30,069 nt of DNA from Ignavibacteria bacterium UBA7675 (GTDB taxonomy: Bacteria; Bacteroidota; Ignavibacteria; Kapaibacteriales; UB7675), in NCBI GenBank assembly GCA_002483085.1, contig DLHF01000082.1, forward strand, positions 1 through 30,069, given 5' to 3'. The first letter of the stretch is position 1. Every line of letters begins with the position of its first letter. Position numbers and translations under genes: made by a program. The notes beneath the pieces are model-generated. The model did no database searches, was not told the origin of the DNA, and saw only the letters and a program-made list of their open reading frames with translations. Of the stretch, positions 15,310-23,165 are shown piece after piece.

Positions 15310-16863
15310 ATGAAGCCCTCTGATAAAATTTTCCGACTTGTAAAGGCTCTTACCAAAACGGAGAAGCGATATGTTACTCTCTACATCGCGCGCAATGAAC
15401 CGGGGAAAAAGGAAAAAGTGTCGCTACAACTCTTCGAGGAATTGAACAGAATGGCTGTGTACTCGGATGAACATCTGAAGCAGAAATTTCCGGACATGCG
15501 TTTGTCCGTGGAGAAAGTTCGCCTTCGGAATCTCATTCTCCGGGCTCTGCGTGAATATCACGCCGAGAAAAGCGTGGATAGCAAGCTGTGTACTTTTCTC
15601 GAAAACGTGGAAATTCTCGTGCAGAAAGGTTTGTATGATATTGCTGATGAGCAGATACAAAAGGCAGTGACGCTATCCGAAAAATACGAACGCCACTGGA
15701 TGGCGCTGCGCTTTCTTTCTATAAGGCGGGGATATATACAAGCTTATACTCGTTCGGATATAGCAGGGGAAGTAGAGAAGAATATTGCTCAAACCAATAC
15801 TGTGTTGGAAGCTATTGCAAACGAAGTAGCGATTCGCGATTGCTACGACCGCGTGTTCGTGATTGCTCGCGGAGAGTTCACTGCGCCCGGTAAAGATAGG
15901 CTGGAACGCATCGAAGAACTGATAGCGCATCTGGGCATTTACTCCGAAGCAGATGCCCGTACACATTTGGGGAAAATGACGTTCAATGCCATTCAGGACA
16001 TCAGATACCAGCTTCGCGGTGAATTTGAGAAAACCTATGAGCACCGCAGGCGCATCGTAGAACTGCACGAAGAAGCGCGCAAACTGCGACCAGATGAGCA
16101 CAGTGAAAACAGCTATATTATTGCTCTTGCCAACTACGCTACTATTTGCATCCGCCTGAAAAAATACAGCGACTATCACGACGCGATACAGAGGCTGAAC
16201 AATGTACAGCCAGACTCTTTCGACGAGCAGGCCGAACAGTTCCAGAATGTTGTTTTCCTCGAATCGCTGTACTGCTTGAACACTGCTTTATTTGACGAAG
16301 AAAGTGTAAGGCGCGATGAAGCTGCGTTTCGCAAAGGAGAACTTCTGTACGGTGCAAAGATGAATGCTGCTCGAAAAATAGTGATTCGTTATCATCTTGG
16401 GTTGATGCACTTTTTCCTACAGCAGTGTCGGCAGGCTCAGGATTTTTTTACTTCCATAGCCTTTGCCGATGCCGATAAACGCTCGGAACACAGGCGTGAT
16501 ATAAAGCACAGTAGTCTGATACTCCTTCTGCTTGTGTACTTTGAATGCTTAAGCCCAAACGAAAAGGATCGAATATTTTTTGAACATATGTGCACCGATG
16601 TTCGGCTCAGGCTCAAGAAGGAAGGAGTACTGCGCGAGTTTGAAAAAAAAGTACTGAGCTTTGTAAAGAAGTTACCCGATCTGCAAAGCACGCATGATGT
16701 AAAAAAGAGCTGTGCAAAGTTTTTACAAGAGATAGACAGCATGATAAAGAGCGATCCTACAACACAGCGTATTCCGGGTATAACAGAACTGCGCTACTGG
16801 CTTCAAAGCAAGATAACAGGCCGAAAGCTCATAGATATTCTGCGGGATAATATCGGCGAATAA
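15310..16863 (+). CDS. Large helical-repeat protein, Bacteroidota-type unknown family
   Basis: The 517-residue protein is almost entirely alpha-helical. It begins with KIFRLVKALTKTEKRYVTLY, an N-terminus I recall from a common uncharacterised family in Bacteroidota and relatives (an SLTKSEKRYF-type motif). The middle has repeated amphipathic helices reminiscent of TPR repeats (for example at about 100-130, 270-300 and 350-390). There is no signal peptide, membrane segment or catalytic motif. A scaffold or protein-interaction role is likely but not proven. The ATG at 15310 has no clear Shine-Dalgarno site, as is common in this phylum. It is followed by repeat copy 7 and the his promoter, so it is probably transcribed on its own. 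Confidence 0.8.
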   Translation: MKPSDKIFRLVKALTKTEKRYVTLYIARNEPGKKEKVSLQLFEELNRMAVYSDEHLKQKFPDMRLSVEKVRLRNLILRALREYHAEKSVDSKLCTFLENVEILVQKGLYDIADEQIQKAVTLSEKYERHWMALRFLSIRRGYIQAYTRSDIAGEVEKNIAQTNTVLEAIANEVAIRDCYDRVFVIARGEFTAPGKDRLERIEELIAHLGIYSEADARTHLGKMTFNAIQDIRYQLRGEFEKTYEHRRRIVELHEEARKLRPDEHSENSYIIALANYATICIRLKKYSDYHDAIQRLNNVQPDSFDEQAEQFQNVVFLESLYCLNTALFDEESVRRDEAAFRKGELLYGAKMNAARKIVIRYHLGLMHFFLQQCRQAQDFFTSIAFADADKRSEHRRDIKHSSLILLLLVYFECLSPNEKDRIFFEHMCTDVRLRLKKEGVLREFEKKVLSFVKKLPDLQSTHDVKKSCAKFLQEIDSMIKSDPTTQRIPGITELRYWLQSKITGRKLIDILRDNIGE

Positions 16864-16874
16864 TATCAGTGGTG

Positions 16875-17015
16875 AGCTTGTAGCACGGGCGTCGTTGTTG
16901 GTAGGTTCCGCCGCTGTCGCCGGTCGCACGAGCCGCTGCGGTGGACCCTGGCACTACACGCGGCGGGTGTGCCGCGCGGTGCGGAGACCGAAGGTTTCGT
17001 GCAGCGGCTGAAGCG
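16875..17015 (-). repeat. Dispersed intergenic repeat, copy 7 (complete)
   Basis: On the minus strand this copy reads CTTCGGTCTCCGCACCGCGC, GGCACACCCGCCGCGTGTAG, TCCACCGCAGCGGCTC, GTGCGACCGGCGACAGCGGC and ends ACGACGCCCGTGCTACAAG. It contains all blocks of the family and, with copy 6, defines the consensus. It lies between the helical-repeat gene and the his promoter, about 43 bp before the -33 box. Confidence 0.85.
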
Positions 17016-17057
17016 CTCAACATGTAAGCTACCGAAAAAAAGTGCGATGCAGAGTAC

Positions 17058-17088
17058 TTGCTTTTCAGAAAAGCGCGATGTATGTTTG
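17058..17088 (+). promoter_or_regulatory. Bacteroidota-type promoter of the his operon
   Basis: TTG (17058-17060) is followed after exactly 20 nt by TATGTTTG (17081-17088), a full match to the -7 consensus TANNTTTG. Transcription would start near 17095 and leave about 34 nt before the leader ATG. The rpsT promoter in this window has the same TTG-N20-TANNTTTG layout, which supports both calls. Confidence 0.65.
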
Positions 17089-17128
17089 CGCTTCGTTTGG
17101 CAGTTATTATTTATTTCCGACAACAGCT

Positions 17129-17200
17129 ATGCTCATCGTTATCGCACATCATCATCATCTGCACTTGCCCTTCCAGGCGAGCAGACGATGGTGTGCGTAG
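17129..17200 (+). CDS. hisL: Histidine operon leader peptide
   Basis: An ATG at 17129 opens a 23-codon frame ending in TAG at 17198-17200. Codons 7-10 are four consecutive CAT and codon 12 is CAC, giving HHHHLH, so five of six consecutive residues are histidine. This is the signature of a his attenuator leader; the enterobacterial HisL has seven His in a row. Translation senses charged tRNA-His: scarcity stalls the ribosome on these codons. The frame lies between a Bacteroidota-type promoter and an intrinsic terminator directly before hisG, and its codons take part in the alternative RNA stems described for the attenuator. No Shine-Dalgarno site is visible, as for several genes here. Its sequence differs from enterobacterial HisL apart from the His run. 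Confidence 0.88.
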   Translation: MLIVIAHHHHLHLPFQASRRWCA

Positions 17201-17263
17201 TGTAATACATACCATTTTTCTCTGACGACCCGCCTGGTATCCCCCGGCGGGTTTTTTGTTTTT
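17143..17263 (+). promoter_or_regulatory. Histidine attenuator (alternative RNA stems and terminator)
   Basis: Three mutually interfering pairings are visible. Stem 1:2 pairs 17143-17153, which includes the first two His codons and the start of the third, with 17187-17197 over 11 positions including one U-G. The antiterminator pairs CCAGGCG (17173-17179) with CGCCTGG (17231-17237), possibly extended by CAGA (17182-17185) with TCTG (17221-17224). The terminator pairs 17228-17234 with 17246-17252 and so competes for the same 5' arm. A ribosome stalled on the His codons would block stem 1:2 and leave CCAGGCG just free, allowing hisG expression. The leader stop codon is 19 nt after the antiterminator arm, which is not the textbook geometry, so the details of the histidine-replete state are unresolved. 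Confidence 0.8.
17228..17263 (+). terminator. Intrinsic terminator of the his leader
   Basis: ACCCGCC (17228-17234) pairs with GGCGGGT (17246-17252) around an 11-nt loop. The stem runs into TTTTTTGTTTTT (17252-17263). It ends 8 bp before the hisG ATG, so it can only serve to interrupt the his transcript conditionally. Confidence 0.88.
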
Positions 17264-17271
17264 AAACCGTT

Positions 17272-18129
17272 ATGAAAATACTCAGAATTGCCGTCCAGAA
17301 ATCGGGCAGGCTTCACGCCGAGTCGCTGCGTTTGCTTCGCGACTGTGGCATTGATTTCGACAGCGATGCCGACAAGCTCAAAGTTGCGTCGAGCAGCTTT
17401 CCCGCCGAGGTGTTGTACGTGCGCAACTCCGACATACCGGAGTATGTGGAGGACGGCGTGGCCGACATCGGCATTATCGGCGAACATCTTGCTGCCGAGA
17501 AACAGAGGAATATACGCGTGCTGCATTCGCTTGGGTTTGCGCGTTGCAGGCTGTCGCTTGCTGTGCCGCGTGCAGTAGAATACACATCCTTGGCGTCCTT
17601 CGAGGGCAAGAAAATCGCGACATCGTATCCCAACATTGTGCGCCGCTTTTTTGCGGAGCGCGGCATCAGTGTTGTACTGCACGAGATAAGTGGTTCGGTG
17701 GAAATTGCGCCGGGGCTTGGGCTGGCCGATGCTGTGTGCGATTTGGTGAGCTCTGGCAATACGCTGTTTTCCAATGGCTTGCGCGAAGTTCACACCATTG
17801 TGCAGTCCGAAGCTGTTGTTGTATCGGGCTCGCGTGCGGAGCCGGAAGCTGGCGCACTGATCGGCGAAGTAATAGTTCGGATGCAGTCGGTGCTGGCAGC
17901 GCGCAAGCACCGCTATATTTTGTTGAACATTCCCACCGAGCGTATTGCCGAGGTGGCTGGGATACTGCCGGGCATGAAGAGCCCTACAGTTATGCCGCTT
18001 GCACAAACTGGCTGGAGCTCGGTGCACTCTGTGGTAGAGCACACCAATTTTTGGTCCGTTATTGCGCGATTAAAAGCCATAGGAGCTGAGGGCATTCTTG
18101 TTATTCCAATTGAAAATATGGTGCAGTGA
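17272..18129 (+). CDS. hisG: ATP phosphoribosyltransferase, long form
   Basis: HisG catalyses the first and feedback-controlled step of histidine synthesis, joining ATP and PRPP. The 285-residue product is the long form: two catalytic lobes, with the PRPP-binding loop around DAVCDLVSSGNTL (153-165), and a C-terminal ACT-like regulatory domain (about 212-285: YILLNIP, ILPGMKSPTVMPL, WSSVHSVV) that binds histidine. It therefore does not need HisZ. The N-terminal LRIAVQKSGRL and the ADIGIIGEH strand are typical. The ATG at 17272 lies 8 bp after the leader terminator. The TGA stop overlaps the hisD ATG by one base (TGATG). Expression should be set both by attenuation and by histidine feedback on the enzyme. 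Confidence 0.96.
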   Translation: MKILRIAVQKSGRLHAESLRLLRDCGIDFDSDADKLKVASSSFPAEVLYVRNSDIPEYVEDGVADIGIIGEHLAAEKQRNIRVLHSLGFARCRLSLAVPRAVEYTSLASFEGKKIATSYPNIVRRFFAERGISVVLHEISGSVEIAPGLGLADAVCDLVSSGNTLFSNGLREVHTIVQSEAVVVSGSRAEPEAGALIGEVIVRMQSVLAARKHRYILLNIPTERIAEVAGILPGMKSPTVMPLAQTGWSSVHSVVEHTNFWSVIARLKAIGAEGILVIPIENMVQ

Positions 18130-19430
18130 TGAAATGTATTCTCTATCCCGATTCTTTGCAGTGGCCGGAACTCGCTGCACGCCCTGCCGAAGACGATAAG
18201 CAGTTAGAAGCGCTTGTTGCAGGTATATTTTCCGCTGTGCAAGACAGGGGCGATGCCGCTTGCCGCGAGTTTACGCAGCAGTACGACAGAGTATCGCTCC
18301 AGAATTTTTGCACAAGCGAAGAAGAGTTTGCAGAGGCCGAGCGCCTTGTCCCATCTGCACTACGCGACGCTATTGCTGTAGCCGCTGGGGCCATCCGCGC
18401 TTTTCACGAGGCGCAGCGCGAGCTCCCGTCTGTCGTGGAAACCGCGCCGGGTGTGCGGTGCTGGCGGCGCAGTGTGCCAGTGGAAAATGTCGGCTTATAT
18501 ATTCCCGGTGGTACAGCGCCACTGTTCTCCACGGTGCTGATGTTGGCAATCCCTGCTGCGCTTGCCGGATGTCGCAATGTCGTGATGTGCACGCCGCCCG
18601 ATACCGCTGGCCGTGTGCATCCGGCTGTGCTGTACGCATCCCGGTTTGCAGGTGTTCACGCAGTGTTTAAAATCGGCGGCGCGCAAGCTATTGCTGCAAT
18701 GGCAGTGGGGACGAAGAGCATCCCGGTTGTGCAGAAAATTTTTGGTCCCGGCAACCAGTACGTAACAGCCGCTAAGCGATACGCGGCTTCGCTGCATACA
18801 GCTATCGACTTGCCCGCAGGTCCGTCGGAACTTCTTGTTGTAGCCGACGAAACAGCCGTGCCCGCTTTTGTCGCCGCCGATCTGCTGTCGCAGGCCGAGC
18901 ACGGCGCCGATAGCCAAGTACTGCTGGTAGTGTGGCAGCAGGATGTTGCAGAGCAGATTATTGCCGAGCTGCAGCGCCAAGCCGAAACACTTCCCCGGCG
19001 CGCTATTGTGCAGCGAGCATTAGAGCACAGCCGTGCTATCGTGCTCCACAACCGCCGCGAGGTTGCTGCGTTTGTCAACAGGTACGCACCAGAGCATCTG
19101 AGCCTTGCTGTGGACAACAGTGATTACTTCGTGGAACACATTGTGAATGCCGGATCAGTGTTTATTGGACACTACACGCCGGAAGCCGCAGGCGATTACG
19201 CGTCGGGCACCAATCACACGCTTCCCACTGGCGGTTGGGCGGCTGCGACAGGTGGGGTATCTCTCGACAGTTTTGTTAAAAAAATTACATATCAGAATAT
19301 CTCGCGCGAGGGCTTGCAATATATAGGACCAACGGTTGAGATTATGGCGCGGGCCGAGCTTCTGGAAGCACACCGGCGCGCTGTGTCTGTTCGCCTTGCA
19401 GCTCTTGCACAGGAGGCGGAAAATGCGTGA
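18129..19430 (+). CDS. hisD: Histidinol dehydrogenase
   Basis: HisD performs the last two steps, oxidising L-histidinol to histidine with two NAD+, in the cytoplasm. The 433-residue protein has the normal length and motifs: LYIPGGTAPLFSTVLM for nucleotide contact (123-138), the conserved FGPGNQYVTAAK (205-216), the zinc-ligand region SQAEHGADSQ (Gln255, His258) and the catalytic pair Glu322-His323 in YAPEHLSL. The C-terminal TGGVSLDSFVKKITYQNIS is also typical. I use the ATG at 18129, overlapping the hisG stop, rather than a GTG one codon earlier. Its last 8 bases overlap the start of hisC. No key residue appears to be missing. Confidence 0.96.
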   Translation: MKCILYPDSLQWPELAARPAEDDKQLEALVAGIFSAVQDRGDAACREFTQQYDRVSLQNFCTSEEEFAEAERLVPSALRDAIAVAAGAIRAFHEAQRELPSVVETAPGVRCWRRSVPVENVGLYIPGGTAPLFSTVLMLAIPAALAGCRNVVMCTPPDTAGRVHPAVLYASRFAGVHAVFKIGGAQAIAAMAVGTKSIPVVQKIFGPGNQYVTAAKRYAASLHTAIDLPAGPSELLVVADETAVPAFVAADLLSQAEHGADSQVLLVVWQQDVAEQIIAELQRQAETLPRRAIVQRALEHSRAIVLHNRREVAAFVNRYAPEHLSLAVDNSDYFVEHIVNAGSVFIGHYTPEAAGDYASGTNHTLPTGGWAAATGGVSLDSFVKKITYQNISREGLQYIGPTVEIMARAELLEAHRRAVSVRLAALAQEAENA

Positions 19431-20478
19431 TATACGCGAGCTTGTGCGACCACATATCCGGGCATTGCAGGCGTATTCCTCGGCGCGCTCGGAGTATAGC
19501 GGCAACGCGACAATATGGCTCGACGCCAACGAAAATCCATTTGGTTCTGGATTGAATCGCTATCCCGATCCGCTGCACACATCGCTTACCGCACTTGTAG
19601 CACAGCGGAAAGGCATTGCTCCAGAGTGTGTGTGTATTGGCAATGGAAGCGACGAACTCATCGACTTGCTGCTCCGGGTGTTCTGCCAGCCGCGCTGCGA
19701 TGCTGTGCTTGTAGTGCAACCCACATACGGTATGTACGAAGTGTGCGCCGCTATCCACGATGTAGAAGTGCGGTGTGTGCAGGCTGCGCCGGATTTTTCT
19801 ATACCCATAGAGCGCGTTCTGGCAATGGCGAAGCCACCAGTGAAAATGCTGTTTTTGTGTTCGCCAAATAATCCGACCGGACGCAGTATTCCCATAGAAG
19901 ACATCCAGCTCATTGCCAGTGCTTTTACTGGCATTGTCGTGGTGGACGAAGCGTATATCGACTTCTCGCCGCAGCAGAGCGCACTTGCCTTGCTGGCCGA
20001 GAGGCCGAATATCGTAGTGCTGCAGACGCTCTCCAAAGCTTATGGTTTGGCCGGTGTGCGTGTGGGTATGGCTTTTGCCCACAGCGATATTGCAGCGGTG
20101 CTGCGCGCGGTAAAACTGCCTTATAATGTGAACACGCTCAGCCAGCAGGCTGCGATGCACGCCCTTGCACACGACACAGAAACACACGAACACATTCGCA
20201 TTGTGTGCGCCGAGCGCGAGCGCCTGTACACACGCTATCAGCAGCTTCCTTTTGTGCAGCATGTCGTTCCCTCCGATGCCAATTTTTTGTTGGTGCGTAT
20301 GCGGAATGCCGGGGCTGTGTACCGCTTCCTGCGCGGGTGTGGTGTGGTGGTACGCAATCGCTCTTCTGTGCCGCTGTGCGATAACTGTCTGCGTATTACT
20401 ATTGGTACGCCCGACGAAAACGACGCTGTGCTCGCGCTGATAGAAGACCCTTTTTACCAAAAAATGCTGATGGCGTAA
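19423..20478 (+). CDS. hisC: Histidinol-phosphate aminotransferase
   Basis: HisC is a PLP-dependent fold-type I aminotransferase that converts imidazole acetol phosphate to histidinol phosphate using glutamate. The 351-residue sequence has the class motifs LDANENPFG (33-41), CIGNGSDELIDLL, CSPNNPTG (146-153), VVDEAYIDF (173-181) and the PLP lysine at 205 in TLSKAYGLAG, followed by R213 and the late FLLVRM and LRITIG. The start ATG at 19423 follows AGGAGGCGGAAA, a strong ribosome site inside hisD, and overlaps the hisD stop by 8 bp. After its stop the operon is interrupted by a 259-bp gap with repeat copy 8. The short N-terminus (no extra domain) fits the family. Confidence 0.96.
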   Translation: MRDIRELVRPHIRALQAYSSARSEYSGNATIWLDANENPFGSGLNRYPDPLHTSLTALVAQRKGIAPECVCIGNGSDELIDLLLRVFCQPRCDAVLVVQPTYGMYEVCAAIHDVEVRCVQAAPDFSIPIERVLAMAKPPVKMLFLCSPNNPTGRSIPIEDIQLIASAFTGIVVVDEAYIDFSPQQSALALLAERPNIVVLQTLSKAYGLAGVRVGMAFAHSDIAAVLRAVKLPYNVNTLSQQAAMHALAHDTETHEHIRIVCAERERLYTRYQQLPFVQHVVPSDANFLLVRMRNAGAVYRFLRGCGVVVRNRSSVPLCDNCLRITIGTPDENDAVLALIEDPFYQKMLMA

Positions 20479-20499
20479 CGCCGTTGTTAGCAGGCGAGT

Positions 20500-20695
20500 A
20501 TGGGCGCTGTCGTCGCTGCTCTGGCTTTTGTCTCCGCACCGCGCAGCAGGGCCGCTGCATGGCTTTTCGACCCCAATCGCAGAATAGTATCTCTGCTCGG
20601 CGGTAGGCTTTTGAGACGCCACGCAGCGGTGGTTGCGACCGGTGACAGCGGCGAAACGGGCGCCCGAGCCACGCCCGTGCTACAGAATCTCTCCT
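20500..20695 (+). repeat. Dispersed intergenic repeat, copy 8, inside the his operon
   Basis: The copy carries TTTTGTCTCCGCACCGCGC at its 5' side and GCGACCGGTGACAGCGGC with the closing CACGCCCGTGCTACAG at its 3' side. The middle is longer and different (about 60 extra bp) compared with copies 6 and 7. GGGCG and CGCCC near the 3' end can form a small hairpin. It separates hisC from hisB in an operon whose other genes overlap or nearly overlap, so it is either transcribed through or it separates two transcripts. Confidence 0.82.
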
Positions 20696-20737
20696 GCAAA
20701 ACACAAATAATATGTATCGACGAATAGGAATGGAGCT

Positions 20738-21844
20738 ATGAAAAAAGTATTGTTTATCGACCGCGACGGCACGCTGATTGCCGAGCCGCCGGACGAGCAA
20801 GTGGACAGCCTGCAAAAGCTGAGTTTTCTTCCCGGGGTGTTTCGTGCACTTGGCGATATTGCGGCTGCCGGAGAGTACGAACTCGTCGTGGTGAGCAATC
20901 AAGATGGCCTCGGTACAGCGTCGTTCCCAGAGGCAGATTTTTGGCCTGCACACGACGCGATGTTGCGAGCTTTTGCTGGTGAAGGTGTGGTGTTCAGCGA
21001 GGTGTTTATTGATAGGCATGTTCCCGCCGACAACGCGCCTACGCGCAAACCGGGCACGGGAATGCTTGCGAAATATATCGGCGGTGGGTACGATCTTGCC
21101 GCGAGCTTTGTCGTAGGCGACCGGCGGACGGATATGGAACTGGCGCAGAATCTCGGTGCTCGTGGAGTGTGGCTTGCCGATGCGCCCGACACATCAGGGC
21201 TGGAACATATCGTAGCTCTGGCTTCGAGGTCGTGGTGCGATATTGCGCGCTTCTTGCTGTTCCCACAGCGCACGGCTGTAGTACGGCGCACTACACAGGA
21301 AACGGATGTGCGCGCAGAAGTACATCTCGACGGCGCAGGCAAAGCCGACATCCACACCGGGCTCGGCTTTTTCGACCACATGATAGAGCAGTTTGCTTTC
21401 CACTCCCGCATCGACGTAACAGTGCACACACAGGCCGACCTGCATGTGGACGAACACCACTGCATGGAAGATACTGCGCTTGCACTTGGGCAGGCTGTGC
21501 GGCAGGCTCTCGGCAGGAAGATGGGTATTGAGAGATATGGCTTTTGCCTGCCAATGGACGACGCACTGGCGCAAGTAGCTGTGGACTTTGGCGGGCGTCC
21601 GTGGTTAGTGTGGGCCGCAGATTTTCGCCGCGAGCGCATTGGCGATGTACCGACGGAAATGTTCATGCACGTGTTCAAGTCCTTTTGTGATGCGGCGCTT
21701 TGTACTGTACACATTACTGCTAAGGGAAGCAACGAGCACCATAAGATTGAGGCGATATTTAAAGCCTTTGGCCGTGCTGTGCGCGCCGCTGTACAACGCG
21801 ATAGCCGATATAGCGGTGTGCCCAGCACCAAGGGGGTTGTATGA
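20738..21844 (+). CDS. hisB: Bifunctional histidinol-phosphatase / imidazoleglycerol-phosphate dehydratase
   Basis: This 368-residue fusion carries two enzymes. Residues 1-165 are a HAD-type histidinol-phosphate phosphatase with FIDRDGTLI (nucleophile Asp8, acid Asp10), VVSNQDG and VVGDRRTDM. Residues about 180-368 are imidazoleglycerol-phosphate dehydratase with GLGFFDHM, DEHHCMEDTALALG and the late KGSNEHHKIEAIFKA, whose His/Glu residues bind Mn2+. In the phosphatase half the zinc loop of the E. coli enzyme (Cys92, His94, Cys100, Cys102) reads Asp92, His94, Ala100, Thr102, so the zinc site appears lost while the RKP catalytic lysine remains. GGAG lies close before the ATG. The stop overlaps hisH (ATGA). 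It follows the repeat-containing gap after hisC. Confidence 0.95.
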   Translation: MKKVLFIDRDGTLIAEPPDEQVDSLQKLSFLPGVFRALGDIAAAGEYELVVVSNQDGLGTASFPEADFWPAHDAMLRAFAGEGVVFSEVFIDRHVPADNAPTRKPGTGMLAKYIGGGYDLAASFVVGDRRTDMELAQNLGARGVWLADAPDTSGLEHIVALASRSWCDIARFLLFPQRTAVVRRTTQETDVRAEVHLDGAGKADIHTGLGFFDHMIEQFAFHSRIDVTVHTQADLHVDEHHCMEDTALALGQAVRQALGRKMGIERYGFCLPMDDALAQVAVDFGGRPWLVWAADFRRERIGDVPTEMFMHVFKSFCDAALCTVHITAKGSNEHHKIEAIFKAFGRAVRAAVQRDSRYSGVPSTKGVV

Positions 21845-22431
21845 CTGTCGCCATTGTCGATTATGGTGCTGGCAATGTCCAGTCGCTGTGCTTCGCTCTG
21901 CAACGCCTTGGCGTAGAGCCTGTAGTATCGCACGATGAAGAAACCCTCCGCACTGCCGACCGCGTGATCTTTCCCGGTGTAGGGCAGGCTGTATCGGCAT
22001 TGCAGCAATTGCGCGCCTGTGGCCTCGATGTGTTGCTTCCGCAATTGCGCCAGCCTGTGCTCGGGATATGCCTCGGGCTACAGCTTTTATGCCGCAGCAC
22101 CGAAGAAGGCGGCGCGACAGCGTGCCTCGGAGTATTTCCATTAGATGTCGTGCGCTTTCCAGCGGGGGAAAAAGTACCGCACACGGGTTGGAATGAGGTG
22201 AGCTTTGCTGATAATAAACTCTTTGCCGGTATGCGCCGGGCAGAGTATCTGTACTTTGTGCACAGCTATCGCGCTTTACAAGGTGAACACACTGTAGCTA
22301 CTGCTCAGTACGCTGGGCAATTCAGCGCTGCTCTTCAGCGCGATAATTTTTTTGCCGTACAGTTTCATCCCGAAAAAAGCAGTGCTGTAGGCGCTCATAT
22401 CCTCCGCAATTTTTTGGAGCTTTCCCGATGA
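21841..22431 (+). CDS. hisH: Imidazole glycerol phosphate synthase, glutaminase subunit
   Basis: HisH is the class I glutamine amidotransferase that supplies ammonia to HisF. The 196-residue protein has the full triad: the nucleophile Cys77 in GICLGLQLL and His176 and Glu178 in FHPEKSS. It also has the N-terminal IVDYGAGNVQSL and the oxyanion-side PGVGQA (usually PGVGAF or PGVGSF). The ATG overlaps the hisB stop (ATGA), and its own end overlaps hisA by 4 bp, consistent with translational coupling. It is expected to form a dimer with the HisF encoded two genes downstream; the order H-A-F is the common one. Length and motifs are normal. Confidence 0.96.
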   Translation: MTVAIVDYGAGNVQSLCFALQRLGVEPVVSHDEETLRTADRVIFPGVGQAVSALQQLRACGLDVLLPQLRQPVLGICLGLQLLCRSTEEGGATACLGVFPLDVVRFPAGEKVPHTGWNEVSFADNKLFAGMRRAEYLYFVHSYRALQGEHTVATAQYAGQFSAALQRDNFFAVQFHPEKSSAVGAHILRNFLELSR

Positions 22432-23165
22432 TTATTATTCCCGCAATAGATATTATCGACGGGCGATGTGTGCGCCTATCACAAGGTGACTTTTCGCGCA
22501 AGACCGTGTATGCTGGCAACCCTGTTGATGTCGCTCGGCAATTTCAGGACGCGGGCTGTACACGCCTGCACGTAGTGGATTTGGACGGTGCGCGTCAGGG
22601 GCGTTTGGTGAACTATGCTACGGTAGAGCAACTGGCGTCTGCAACATCAATGGCCATCGACGTCGGCGGCGGTATCCGCACGCGCACCGACGTTGCAATG
22701 GTACTTGCATCTGGTGCACAACATGCTACAGTAGGCAGCATTGCCGTGCAGAACAAAGCGGAACTACTGTCGTGGATACAGGAGTGGGGCGCTGATGCGT
22801 TTATTCTCGGCATCGACGTAATGAATGGCCGTATTGCCGTGCATGGATGGGAGCAGCATACCGATATGAATGCACAGAGTCTACTGTCCGGATATGCGTC
22901 CGCCGTGCGGTGTGCTATCTGCACGGATATCGCATACGATGGTATGCTCGGCGGTGCAGCCATAGCATGGTATACCGAATTGCGGCGGGATTGCCCGTGG
23001 GTAGATATTATCGCCAGCGGTGGTGTGTCGTCGATGCGCGATATAGAGCTTGTAGAAAGCACTGGAGTTCGGGGTGTTGTTGTAGGGCGTGCCTTGTACG
23101 AAGGACGCATATCACTGCGCGAACTCGAAGTGTGGAACAGCAAGCAGAAAGGAGGTGATGCGTGA
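22428..23165 (+). CDS. hisA: ProFAR isomerase
   Basis: HisA catalyses the Amadori rearrangement of ProFAR to PRFAR. The 245-residue (beta-alpha)8 barrel has the general base Asp8 in IPAIDIIDG and the acid Asp130 in GIDVMNG. The phosphate-binding blocks DVGGGIRT (78-85) and IIASGGVSS are present, as is the late RALYEGRISL typical of HisA rather than HisF. Its two half-barrels can be matched to each other, as expected for the family. GGAG lies about 10 nt before the ATG, inside hisH. It overlaps hisH and hisF by 4 bp on each side. A consensus AAAGGAGGTGAT near its 3' end serves hisF. Confidence 0.96.
   Translation: MIIIPAIDIIDGRCVRLSQGDFSRKTVYAGNPVDVARQFQDAGCTRLHVVDLDGARQGRLVNYATVEQLASATSMAIDVGGGIRTRTDVAMVLASGAQHATVGSIAVQNKAELLSWIQEWGADAFILGIDVMNGRIAVHGWEQHTDMNAQSLLSGYASAVRCAICTDIAYDGMLGGAAIAWYTELRRDCPWVDIIASGGVSSMRDIELVESTGVRGVVVGRALYEGRISLRELEVWNSKQKGGDA

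Noticed and set aside
17129..17263. T-box or riboswitch in front of hisG
   Set aside because: No T-box bulge or specifier-loop architecture is visible, and the His-rich leader with competing stems explains the region.
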